Position numbers and translations under genes: made by a program
Assembly (NCBI GenBank): GCA_013423385.1
Contig: BLZA01000010.1
Span: forward strand, 496,001-560,000
Length of the DNA: 64,000 bases
Direction: 5' to 3'
Origin: Naganishia liquefaciens
Lineage: Eukaryota; Basidiomycota; Tremellomycetes; Filobasidiales; Filobasidiaceae
The notes under the pieces: generated by a model
The model's input: only the letters and a program-made list of their open reading frames with translations
What the model was told of the DNA's origin: nothing
Databases searched by the model: none
Shown here: one piece after another, positions 1 through 9,344 of the stretch
Numbering within the stretch: position 1 is the first letter of the stretch
Layout: each line of letters opens with the position of its first letter

Positions 1-350
1 GCAACCTTTGCTGTCTCCAGAAGTGCTCCACAGGCCGACAGGGTCAACACCTCGAAGACCCCGCGTTTCAGGTTAGCTCCGTGAGGCTTGCCCTGCAGCA
101 TTGCTGGTAAAAGACTTCGACTCTGAACGTATGCAAAGACTTTTGCTTTTTGACCGCAAGCGCGTTCTTGCGCTTTTTCCTCATTTTCGGACTCACCGCG
201 TGCTGGCCCTCGCCCCGCTCTCGGCTTCCGCCTCCCGGCTGGAGTTTCGTTGGGTGGCACCACTCGAGGCGTCCGAACTGTCGGTGGAGCCGTCGTCGAC
301 GGCGGTGTTGAGAAGTCGAATCCGTTGTCGTCACAAGGTTCCGCGCGCTG
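1..350 (-). CDS. Unrecognised protein, partial (left edge)
   Basis: The minus strand carries an open, codon-like frame that runs off the left edge. I model two exons, 350-197 and 103-1, separated by a 93-nt intron with donor GTGAGT and acceptor TTTTACCAG. The intron is a stop-free multiple of three, so it could also be read through. The first part is rich in Pro, Thr, Arg and Gly (disordered); the last part reads LKRGVFEVLTLSACGALLET, which looks like a folded helical segment. A stop in frame just upstream of 350, next to a CTTAG acceptor, implies an earlier exon whose start I cannot fix; the region up to about 520 on the minus strand could hold it. I do not recognise the family. Its 5' side faces the eL36 promoter, so the two genes are divergent. 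Confidence 0.45.
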
Positions 351-732
351 CTAAGGTGACCTTTAGCACGTCTGTCTCCTTCCTCAACACCGGCAAGAGG
401 TCAGTAATCACCATCCAGCTTTTCACTGGAGAATCAGACAAAATTCGAGAGCGAAACGCTGACCGAGTTGTGTGACTTTTTTCTTCTCTTCTCTTGGTCG
501 CGTCTCTCTTGCACAACATATCGACAATACATATATATCGGACTCACGAATCAATGCATGCCGGAATTGTGGATCTACGTGAAAATGTGCACTAAATCGG
601 ATGGGATCGGTGGTGGGGATATGATGGTGTAAAATGTGGCTGATGGGCGTGGGACAATTTTGCCGTTCGGACCGCTCGTCAATTCTAAATCGCTGCCGAT
701 ACTTCTCTTCGACTTACAGCAAGTCAACAAAA
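351..732. other. Intergenic: eL36 promoter and 5' region of the left-edge gene
   Basis: No independent gene is supported. The stretch separates the divergent left-edge gene and eL36. It holds an AT-rich segment around 520-545 (ATACATATATAT-like) and a pyrimidine-rich run around 475-500. The 5' exon of the left-edge gene may also lie here. Confidence 0.5.
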
Positions 733-1415
733 ATGTCCGACGTTCAGATGACCGACAAGGCTCCCCGAAGCAGTGCGTACTGGCAACACTGAAAGGATGA
801 TAGCGCCTGAAATGACAGTGCTTTTTTCGGTAGACCTGCGATACGGTTCCAACAAGGGTCGACCCACCACCGTCATTGCCCGAAAGGCCCTTCCTTCCAA
901 CCGAAAGGGTGTCCAGACGTGAGTCGCGCTTGTGCATCGGTTTGCCTGTGCGCATACTGATCGCTCTCGGATTGTATCGACAGTGAGAAGAAGCTCTTCG
1001 TCAAGAACGTCATTCGGGAGGTCGCCGGTTTCTCGCCTTACGAGAAGCGAGTCATGGAATTGTTGAGGAACTCCAAGGACAAGAAGGCCAGGAAGTTGAC
1101 CAAGAAGAGGGTGAGTGTCAGGTCGATGAGGATGCGGTGCAGCAGTAGTGTGCTCGTGTGGAGACGGCGATAGACGACGTGGGCAGAACCATGAAGGAAG
1201 ATGAAGAGGTCGACGATGATGATCTTCGGGATCACGGAGGCAACGAGATGGCGGGATCAAGCGCACTACTGCCAATCGCGACCTTACGGACAGCTTCATC
1301 TGGCAACGCATACTGATCGTTCGCCCTACAGCTCGGTACGCTCCTCCGATCCAAGCGAAAGCTCGAGGAGCTCTCCAACGTCATCCAGGAGCAGCGACGT
1401 CAAGCCGGCCACTAA
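733..1415 (+). CDS. RPL36: 60S ribosomal protein eL36
   Basis: Four exons, 733-772, 834-918, 984-1110 and 1332-1415, give a 111-aa protein, close to the usual 100-105 aa of eL36. The diagnostic block lies in exon 3 ([20 protein letters not shown]) and continues as [12 protein letters not shown]. The basic C-terminus ([18 protein letters not shown]) follows in exon 4. The protein is a structural component of the large cytosolic ribosomal subunit. The start is the first ATG giving an uninterrupted spliced frame; the short MSDVQMTDK leader is slightly longer than in yeast. The third intron (1111-1331, 221 nt) is three to four times longer than its neighbours, see the snoRNA candidate. CGA-rich arginine codons fit a highly expressed gene. 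Exon phases all close. Confidence 0.95.
1216..1316 (+). ncRNA. Possible intronic C/D-box snoRNA in eL36 intron 3
   Basis: The 221-nt third intron of the eL36 gene contains ATGATGA (1216-1222), matching the C-box consensus, and CTGA (1313-1316), matching the D box, about 100 nt apart. Ribosomal-protein introns are classic snoRNA hosts. Against it, I see no convincing terminal stem, no clear internal C'/D' pair, and the CTGA lies where a branch point would be. Weak candidate only. Confidence 0.2.
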
Positions 1416-2095
1416 GCGGATCATCCTTTTGGAAGACGAATTTGTCCCTGCCCGGCGGCTGCGATGGGTTCGTCGAAAGATGGAAAATCCGTGACAAGGA
1501 CGGCGCTCGGGATTGATATGGGATGCGTTGCGGTGGTCCGTGGTTCTTTGGGAGATGGCCACGGCTGGGGTAGCTTGTATAGTACTCGTTGAATGACTTT
1601 TGCTCTTCCGCCTCGGATCATTGTGCCATGTCATGTCATTCTCTTCTCTGACTTAGATTGGGCCTTCAAAAGGCCAGACTGCCGAGCTCGTGTCAGAAAT
1701 GATGCTGGAAACGGCGTGACAGTTTCTGTGGCCCCGTCGCTATCTGTGACCGTCCAACTGTTTGTGCACACTTGCACTTCTAACGGTTTCTCGCATGCTC
1801 AACGCTCGTTTGCGAAAGCTCACGGATTGATCTGGAGCATTGAAAGGCTGAAATGGTTCAGAAGCAGTTGGCAAAAAAGTGCCGGCAGACTGGCAAGCTT
1901 TCGGGAGTTATTTGGTCAATTGATTCGTCACGCCGAGTTGAGGCTTCACCTTGGTCTGTAGACTATTGTGTCGCTCGTCTGAGCAACTTGGACGGTACAT
2001 TCCTCCCCTGAGCCATCACTTTCACTGCACTGGGGCAACCCTCTCCCGTTGGCGTGTCTCTGCGACATCGGCATGGTATCAAGCAATTAGCAGCA
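1416..2095. other. Intergenic between eL36 and the orphan gene
   Basis: No coding signal I can support. It should contain the eL36 3' UTR and the promoter and 5' UTR of the next gene. The open frames present look random in composition. Confidence 0.5.
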
Positions 2096-3513
2096 ATGCC
2101 GGTTCCCGAGATTGCCGGTCGAGAAGCACATCATCATTTTCAGAATCAATGGTCTCAATCGATCAAACGGTCTTTTCGAGTCGGCGGAAAGGACAGTGGG
2201 AGAGGCAACCTTGTTTCTGTCAAAGAGGTCAGTCTTGGATGTGTGAGGCGGCGCCGGTGGGAACACCAGTCAGTCCTGGGAATAGCAGACGAGCGGATGT
2301 CGCAATCGATGAAGGAGCCGATGGATATCGAAGTAGATGACAAGAGAGATGGTAGGTCCGCGTGCCATCTGGCATGACCACCTGCTGAATTGAGGCTTCG
2401 TATCGGGTCAAAGTGTCGGTCCCTTCACTAGATACCCCGCTCTGGCTTCTCGGGAACAGCTATACAACGATCATCCATGCCGAATTCGTACCTATTGGAC
2501 ATCCGACATCTCAGGCTTTCCGGCACGTCGTTTCATCCAGTACAAAGAAGGCTTGTCACATGTCCGCAAGTCATGACGTTAGAAGGAGTACGTCATTGAA
2601 TGAGATGAAACCTACACGGCTCGTCCGCCACGATACTTGGCCCTTGCCGGCAAAGCGAAAACGCACCGGAACCTGGGGCGGCACAGGACTGCTCGGCGTT
2701 GGGGATACTGAACTCGAGAGACTCAAGCGTGAAAAAAGGGCCGCACGCGACCTCAGCAAGCGAGTCAAGCAGAGCCTCCGAGGGGAAGTCGCGTCGTGGG
2801 AGATTGAGGGCTGCAGTGGATCGTGTGACCAAGGAAGGCACGTCGAATATCCGGGAACATCTTCCGAGGAGTTGGTTACCCGCGGATGGTCTGTGCAGCC
2901 GTCTGCCCCCATTTCGGACGAGGAATGGGGCGAGGATGGGGATTACGGAGGGCTGCCGGCGGATTTGAGCGAGCTCATGGTGGTTGATGGGCCTTGGTTG
3001 CCTTCGTGGGACCCGGACGAGACGGACGAGAAGCGACCGGATGACGGGAGCAAATGGCAGACCTCGGAATGGACACGTACGGAAACGCTCACGGCGATAA
3101 TATTATCTGCTTCTCCCGACGACAAGATCAATGTCGACGGCACTAGCAAATCCAGCGATGATGATCCAGGCTGCGACAGCAAGCGAACAATCAATCCAGA
3201 CGACCGAATCACTGCACATTCGCCAATGTCACCAGCACAGCCGCCAATGTCGACACCCTTTTCGCCCGAGCTTTCGCCGGATCCGGGCTCAAGCCCCGGC
3301 GAAGTCGAAGACACAGCGGTATTGTCGCGCTCGACTCGGCCAAATGAAGGAGTCGGGTACACGGCACCACGCTACATGCCTCGAAAGCGACAGTACTGCG
3401 ATGGCGGCGAGTCTATGAGTGACGGAAATCGTGCGACGGATAAAGACTATGATGCAGATGCGGCACCGGAGCGGTCGCCAAAGAGACTATTCACGAGGCG
3501 CGAGACGGTCTAG
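2096..3513 (+). CDS. Orphan protein, 443 aa, acidic low-complexity C-terminus
   Basis: Three exons, 2096-2351, 2395-2539 and 2583-3513, join in frame through two 43-nt introns (GTAGGT...TTGAG and GTACAA...GTTAG). An in-frame ATG at 2054 would add 14 residues. I do not recognise the family. The N-terminal half looks folded, with basic and aromatic motifs such as NQWSQSIKRSFRVGGKD and CRIRTYWTSDISGFPARRF. A charged segment rich in Lys and Arg around the start of exon 3 (LERLKREKRAARDLSKRVKQ) could be helical. The last 200 residues are disordered, rich in Ser, Pro, Asp and Glu, with a basic SPKRLFTRRETV end. No membrane segment or signal peptide is seen. Convergent with BET3. It may be specific to this fungal lineage. 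Confidence 0.65.
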
Positions 3514-4199
3514 GCAGCGTCGCGAACCGCCCAGGGCAACAAGAATACGACACGGACAATCCAAGACGCTGATTTCCAACTGCTGCGCCTTTTACACTGT
3601 AACAATCAACACAATCGCATTCAGATGACATTGCAAGGTAATATAAGTCCAGACATGAGAATGACCGGTTGCCCGTGCGGCGCTCTCATGCAGAATCGAT
3701 GTCAATGCTCTGCGTCATCGCGACAGTGGACCATTGTTTCGCGGGCACCGAGGTTGCCGTGTGGAAATGGCGCCCATCCCGTCATTGTCGCGAACGAGAG
3801 TATACTGCATTTTGGCTCGAATCCCCATCATCGAAAGACGTTTGTCGAATCGCCCTCTCTTTTGAGGTCTAGACGACGAAATCGACCTTTTGTAACAGCT
3901 GCGTCGACATCGTGGCCAGCGTTCCTGACTTGACGCATCCCCTCTTGCTGCGTATCCCCCGAATCGAACCGGACGGAGCGACCTGTTCAGAGGGATGCTT
4001 GTATTGACGGACACGATGCCTCGGGGGCCAGCGATCACCGCGCCGCAAGCGCCCTGCTGCGACCATTTTTCCGAAAGTTGCCGAATTTCCCGCTCAGAGA
4101 CGGAATGACTGACTCTATACAACCGCGTACCCTCCCGCTCGACCCCACCCACTTTCTCCCATCCCCATCCCTCCCTCTCTCCCCGCCGCGGCAAGACAT
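3514..4199. other. Intergenic between convergent 3' ends
   Basis: Lies between the stops of the orphan gene and BET3. I see no gene. A pyrimidine-rich stretch (about 4125-4185) reads as a purine tract on the BET3 strand. Confidence 0.5.
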
Positions 4200-5161
4200 C
4201 TATTCATCATTGATCGGCTGTTCCTCCTCCATGATCCGTATCAGCTTGACATGTATATCCGTCGAGTCGTCCCCGCGCAATCGATCCGAGAGGAAGGAAG
4301 CCTCGACTTGCATTTGTAGCTGCTCGGGTGGGGGAGGTGCGGGTCAGACGAGCCCGACAGACAGACGGGCTGGGGGGGGGACGTACCATTTCGAGCGACC
4401 CACGCACGACGCCACATAGGATATTGCTAAACCATAGACCCTCGGCTTGACCGCGTACCTCCTTGGCGTCCCAATTCGAGAGTTTCTTCTCCTGTGCGGC
4501 TTTGGCGTATTTGGGACCCATGGCGTCGAGCGGGAGCTCGGCGAATTCGGCGAGCGGGTTTTCGTCAAACGTGAGGATGAACTCTGTTGGACCGGTCATT
4601 CCGGGGATGTCTGTCGTTGTTGTAGTGGTGGTGTTGGTGGTGGTGGTGCTTGTTGTTGTGGAGGGAAAGGTGACGCTCGGTGTAATATTGAGAAACGTCT
4701 TGAACCCGACTTTACTGATCACTTCGGCGGTCTCGCGAAAGTCGGCGCAGCGTGGGAGGGATGTACGCGCGAGAAAGTCCTCGATGAGGCGTGTGCCCAT
4801 GTTGTAGCCCCTTACGACAATGCCTCTCGTGATCAGACGGAGACGTCCGCCGCGGGGGGACACGGACGACTCACATCTTTTCCAGCTGGTTGTTCACTTC
4901 GGCATAGTCTTCATAGTCCTTGATCAACTGCACCACGAGCGCTCCATACGTAAACGAGAAGAGCTCTGCATTCTAGAACCAAAAGGCCGGCCGACGGGCG
5001 TGCGTGCGTGCGTGCGTGAGCGACACGTCGGGGGCATAAAGGACATCCGCGCCGAGGGGAGCGCGACTTACGACCTTTTCGGTTCTATTCTTCCACAAGT
5101 CCTCGCCGATGGCCTTGTACTGCCTTGCCTGCTGCTGCTGCTGCTGCTGCTGCTGGGACAT
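4200..5161 (-). CDS. BET3: TRAPP complex subunit Bet3 (TRAPPC3)
   Basis: Four exons, 5161-5072, 4972-4875, 4810-4387 and 4319-4200, encode 243 aa. Bet3 is a core subunit of TRAPP complexes, which activate Rab1/Ypt1 and tether vesicles at the Golgi. Family hallmarks are ELFSFTYGALVVQLIKDYED, the exon 2/3 junction QLEKMGYNMG, RLIEDFLAR, and RCADFRETAEVI, which holds the conserved palmitoylated Cys (about C84). LWFSNILCGVVRGSLEM lies near the C-terminus. Family members are normally about 180-195 aa. The excess here is a nine-Gln run right after the start (a CAG/CTG repeat), a threonine-rich loop and a short linker before LWFSN. The start ATG at 5161 is 298 bp from the divergent BUD23 start. Confidence 0.93.
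5128..5157 (-). repeat. CAG/CTG triplet run encoding poly-Gln in BET3
   Basis: A run of about nine CAG codons on the minus strand (CTG on plus) directly follows ATG-TCC of BET3, giving MS followed by nine Gln. Confidence 0.85.
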
Positions 5162-5440
5162 GGTTGCTGCGTGGGGAATATTGTTGGCGGGAGGGGCGGG
5201 GGGAGATGGGATGCCACCCCTCGAGGCATCCCCATGGATGAGGCAGGGGATATGAGGATGATGAATGCCGGAGATGGCCGCGCATCTGTCCGCCCCCCGC
5301 TGATTTTTGAAATTTGCATCCGCAGAGGAGCCCTCGATGCGGGCAGCTGCCTCCTCCTTGGGAAGCGCATAGTTGAGGGCGAGAGAGGGAGGATCGACTG
5401 TCCCCATCCCCATCCCCCAGATCAACATCCATACGTACAT

Positions 5441-5459
5441 ACACACACACACACACACA
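5441..5459 (+). repeat. (CA)n microsatellite abutting the BUD23 start codon
   Basis: An uninterrupted AC dinucleotide run of about 18 nt ends one base before the BUD23 ATG at 5460, so it must lie in the 5' UTR or core promoter of that gene. Confidence 0.9.
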
Positions 5460-6576
5460 ATGTCGCGTCCGGAAGAAATCGCCCCACCAGAGATCGCAAG
5501 TGTCGCGTGGGCATGTCCAACGGAAAAAGCAGAACGCGTGGCTGATCGTCGTCGCACTCTCCTTGTTCCTGACAGTTTTACGGAGATGTCGAGGCCAAAA
5601 AGTATACGGGCAAGTGAGTCCCCCTCTAGCGTGCCTCCCCCCCCTCCCCCACAGTAAAAGACCCATCATTTGACACTCCATGGTCTCCCTCCCAGCACCC
5701 GTGTACAAACCATCCAGGCAGATATGACCGACCGCGCAATCGAACTCCTCGCCCTGCCGACCGACGAAGCGCAATTCATCCTCGACATTGGCTGCGGTTC
5801 GGGCCTGAGCGGGGAAATCCTCGACGAGGACGGACACTATTGGGTCGGATGTGATGTGGCGCCGAGTATGCTCGAGGTGGCGTTGCAGCGCGAGGTGCAA
5901 GGGGATTTATTCTTGCAGGATATCGGACAAGGGTTTGGCTTTCGCCCGGGAACATTTGATGCCGCCATCAGTATCTCGGTCGTTCAATGGTTGCTCAACG
6001 CCGATTCGACGTCGCATTCCCCCGCGCAACGTCTCACTCGATTCTTCACGACCCTGCATTCATGCCTGCGTAACCCTTCGCGTGCCGTCTTTCAATTCTA
6101 TCCATCCTCGGACGATCAAGTCCACATGCTCACCACCGCCGCCCAGCGTGCCGGGTTTGGCGGCGGTGTCGTCGTGGATTACCCAAACAGTGCCAAGAAG
6201 CGGAAAATGTACCTCTGCTTGATGGTCGGACAGTCGGAGATTCCGAGGGGGCTCGGGGACCATGGGATGGAGGTCGAGGGTGGAGCGGGAGCCGAGGGCG
6301 AGGAAGGGGATAGGGTCAAGAATGAAAAGAGAAGACGGCGCGAGCGGTTGAAGGGCAAGAAGGCGGTCAAGGGCGTCGTGGACAAGGAGTGGATCTTGAA
6401 GAAGAAGGAGCTGTATAGGACGCGAGGCAAGGAGGGTGTGCCGAGGGATTCAAAGGTGGGTCATCGAGTGGACAGTTGTGATCTTTTGCGCGAATACTGA
6501 TCGCGTTTCGGCCCTCTCTCGCCCTCGCCCTCGCTCTTCCCAGTTCACGGCAAGGAAGCGAAAGCCAAAGTTTTGA
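5460..6576 (+). CDS. BUD23: 18S rRNA (guanine-N7)-methyltransferase Bud23
   Basis: Four exons, 5460-5495, 5576-5613, 5696-6455 and 6544-6576, give 288 aa, matching yeast Bud23. The enzyme methylates one guanine of 18S rRNA with S-adenosylmethionine and acts with Trm112 in small-subunit maturation. Visible hallmarks are the N-terminal MSRPEEIAPPEIFYGDVEAK, the SAM-binding motif ILDIGCGSGLSGE (around residues 52-64), FDAAISISVVQWLLNAD, QFYPSSDDQV, and the basic tail RTRGKEG...DSKFTARKRKPKF. Intron 1 (5496-5575) is only consistent with a GC-AG pair: donor GCAAGT after codon Ile, acceptor CTGACAG. No GT donor restores the conserved APPEIFYGD junction. The other two introns are GT-AG. Divergent from BET3. 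Confidence 0.95.
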
Positions 6577-6799
6577 GCGTCAGGTTGCTCGTGAATGGTG
6601 TCTTTTATCGGCGGTGTATCAGTCTCTCTTGTTGTAGGAAACACCTTGTTGTACTTGTAAATAGCCGCATCCCGCCGCCATCGGGGCGATCGAGCGGGTG
6701 AGACATGCACTTGCGCCCCTCGTCGCATTCCATCAGTCATTTCAGTCAGTCCACATCCATGCCAGTCATCGCAGGGGCATACAACGACGACCATCAGCG

Positions 6800-8747
6800 A
6801 TGGCCGATCCGGACTCCCTCCATGACGAGCCCCGCCATGCCTCGCCACCACCACCACCACGTACCACCCACCTCGCGTCCTCGCTCACGTCCGCCAAATC
6901 CCTCATCGCGCTGCAACTCGTCAGCCGGCTCATCACGTTTTCCCTCAATCAGGCATTGATCCGGATCGCATCGCCCAAGGTATTCGGGACGGCCGCGGTT
7001 CAGTTTGATTTGGTGAGGGATACCATCTTGTTTTTGGCGAGGGAAGGCGTTCGTTCCGTTGTTGTGCGGATACCGGGCGAGAGCAAGGTGGAGGAGAGGC
7101 GCGACAGGGAATGGATCGAGGATGACCGGGTTCATAATTTGATCAACTTGCCGTTGGGCTTGGGTCTTGCTGTCGCGGCAGGGCTCTTGCCGCTGTATCT
7201 GCAATCACTGCCAATCACAACAACCTCGCAGCCATGCTTTCACGCTGCATTGGGGATATACGTCTCGGCGACACTCATCGAGCTCGCAACGGAACCATTC
7301 TACCTCATCGCTCAGCTGTCATCACCCGTCAACACGGGATTACGCGTTCAAGCCGAAGGAACGGCCATCGTCATTCGTGCAGTCGTCACCGTCGCATCTC
7401 TTGCGGCGGCGAATGAGCGTTACGCATTGTTGGCATTTGCCGCGGGACAGATGGCGTATTCGCTTGCGCTGCAATGCAGGTACGCGTATGCCTACTGGCA
7501 ACATGCCGCACTGTGGAGAATACCATTTCGCCGTACCCAGTGAGTTTCCGGTAATGTATCAAAGAGCGTCCTCGAGAGACGTGTCTGATCGACCGAACGC
7601 GGCAGCCACCAGGCGATGCTCTTGCCGCGTCCCAAAGCCTCATCCAGCCTCCTCGCTCACCACCTCTACTCACACCACGTCCGTCTCCTCGGCGCCCTTC
7701 TCGGTCAATCCACCATCAAGCATTTCCTCACTGAAGCCGATCGGATTGTCGTCGCTTGGGCCAGTCCGTTGGAGGATCAAGGTGGATACGCCGTCGCGAG
7801 CAATTATGCATCCCTCGTCGCGCGCATCGTCTTTCAGCCGGTCGAGGAAAGCGCAAGACTGTATTTTGCGCGCGAAGTGGAGACGATGGATCCAGCACAT
7901 GCGGAACCGTCCCACGTGGTACGAGCATCGCCGTTCTTGCTCCTTTTTTCCATGTTTAGGATCTCGGTCTACCTCGTCTTGCTATGCGTCTCGTTTGTTC
8001 CACCCATGGCGCCCATCGTGTTTCCGTACCTATTGCCCCGCGCGTACCGTCTCACATCCGCACAACAAACACTGACGGCCTACTTGACACTCTACCTCCC
8101 GATCCTCGGCATGAACGGAATCCTCGAGGCCTTTTTCGCGGCGACCTCGGGCGTGTGGGGGCTCGGAAAACAAAGCGGTGTCATGGTCGTTTCCTCGGGA
8201 GCATTCGCGGGGACACTGATGTTCCTCGCAAGGGTACGTCACGGATGGGTGTCGGCCCTCGCGGGATCCCGTGTGATTGCCCTTCCACCTCTGCTGGCCG
8301 TGGATGCGATTTGGTTGCGTACATGGACGAACCCAGAAGTCTCGCTCGTCTACGCCAATGCCATCTCCATGCTCGTTCGGATCGTTTTTGCGTTCCGTCA
8401 CGCACTCCATCTCACCGACGTCAGACTCGGACTGGCAAGGCGGAAGGAAATCAGGATGATCCCTGCCGTTTGGAACGTCGTCGTTCTCGGGATTCTGGCG
8501 AGCCTGGTGCGCGCGTTGACAGGCTATGCTAGCGGAACAGGTCGCCTGGACAGTTTTCCGGGACAAGCTGTCGTGCTTGGGGCGACGGCGCTGATCGCGC
8601 TCGTATGCCTGGGAGCTATGTAGGTACTCTCGAGACCGTCTGGCACGTCGTACACTAATACAATCTTGTTGTAGATATCTCGATGAGAAGCCCCGTTGGC
8701 GAGCGGCGATCCAAGGTATCTTGGGTGACGAGAGAAAACGACAGTAG
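6800..8747 (+). CDS. RFT1: RFT1-family ER membrane protein (dolichol-oligosaccharide translocation)
   Basis: Three exons, 6800-7539, 7606-8619 and 8675-8747, encode 608 aa. Rft1 is a polytopic ER protein of the MATE-like MOP superfamily needed for N-glycosylation; its role as the Man5GlcNAc2-PP-dolichol flippase is debated. The hallmark first segment is LIALQLVSRLITFSLNQ, followed by SPKVFGTAAVQFDLVRDTIL and AREGVR. A second conserved block is GYAVASNYASLVARIVFQPV with EESARLYF. Roughly 12 hydrophobic helices are visible. The start at 6800 gives a short hydrophilic proline-rich N-terminus; an in-frame ATG at 6698 would add 34 residues of poor composition. Size agrees with fungal orthologues (about 550-600 aa). 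Convergent with IBA57. Confidence 0.93.
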
Positions 8748-9344
8748 TCTCCTGCGGATCGTTGTAAGAGAAAGCTAGCAGATTGGGGAAAACGAGGTCG
8801 ACATATCCCGATATTGGCGCCGATTGGATCCGGGCATGGTTTGCACTGCTAAACTGCCTTTGATGCTGCCATGCTTGGTCGAATTGGATAGATTGGGAGG
8901 TAGCCGCCGAGCAGACATCATCACAACATTGGCGGAAGGTACTGCAATGTGATGGTATACCGCATTCTGAGAGTAGTTGCAGGAATTGCACATCTAACAC
9001 AAGATTGGGTATTCCAGGATGTAACAGAAGCGCAACCGGTTAATTGAAAAGGTCACTGGAATCGAGCGCTGTGATGCGACTGATCCTTACCACGATACTG
9101 CAGGCGAGGGGCAACCGCGCATGGCTCAGTATAGTACCTTTTCTCAGATTCTCCAAATCATCTTTGAATCGTGTCCGATGGAAAGCCCACTCGGCCGAGC
9201 ACTGCTTGGGATAGTGGTGGCACAGCCCCCATGAGGATGCAGCTGCGAGTTTCTAAAGGCTAACATGCCATGCCCCTTGGAAGCCGATCTCGACAGAATG
9301 CTGAATTCAGCCATAAATCTCTGGAGGCTCCTGTCAAGTCAATG
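8748..9344. other. Intergenic between RFT1 and IBA57 3' ends
   Basis: About 600 bp between two convergent genes. No supported gene or RNA; the open frames present have no coding character. Confidence 0.5.

Noticed and set aside
1593-1961. Open frame of 122 codons downstream of eL36
   Set aside because: No recognisable motif and no continuing exon; most likely UTR and intergenic sequence.
4996-5017. CGTG repeat (GGGCGTGCGTGCGTGCGTG)
   Set aside because: Short simple repeat within BET3 intron 1; no sign of function.
4820-5545. Open frame of 241 codons on the plus strand antisense to BET3
   Set aside because: Produced by the CTG run and the CA repeat (Leu and His-Thr runs); BET3 and BUD23 models explain the region.
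5085-5900. Open frame of 271 codons on the minus strand across BET3 exon 1 and BUD23
   Set aside because: It is antisense to BUD23 exons and shares codons only by chance with BET3; its Cys/His-rich and repeat-derived composition is not protein-like.
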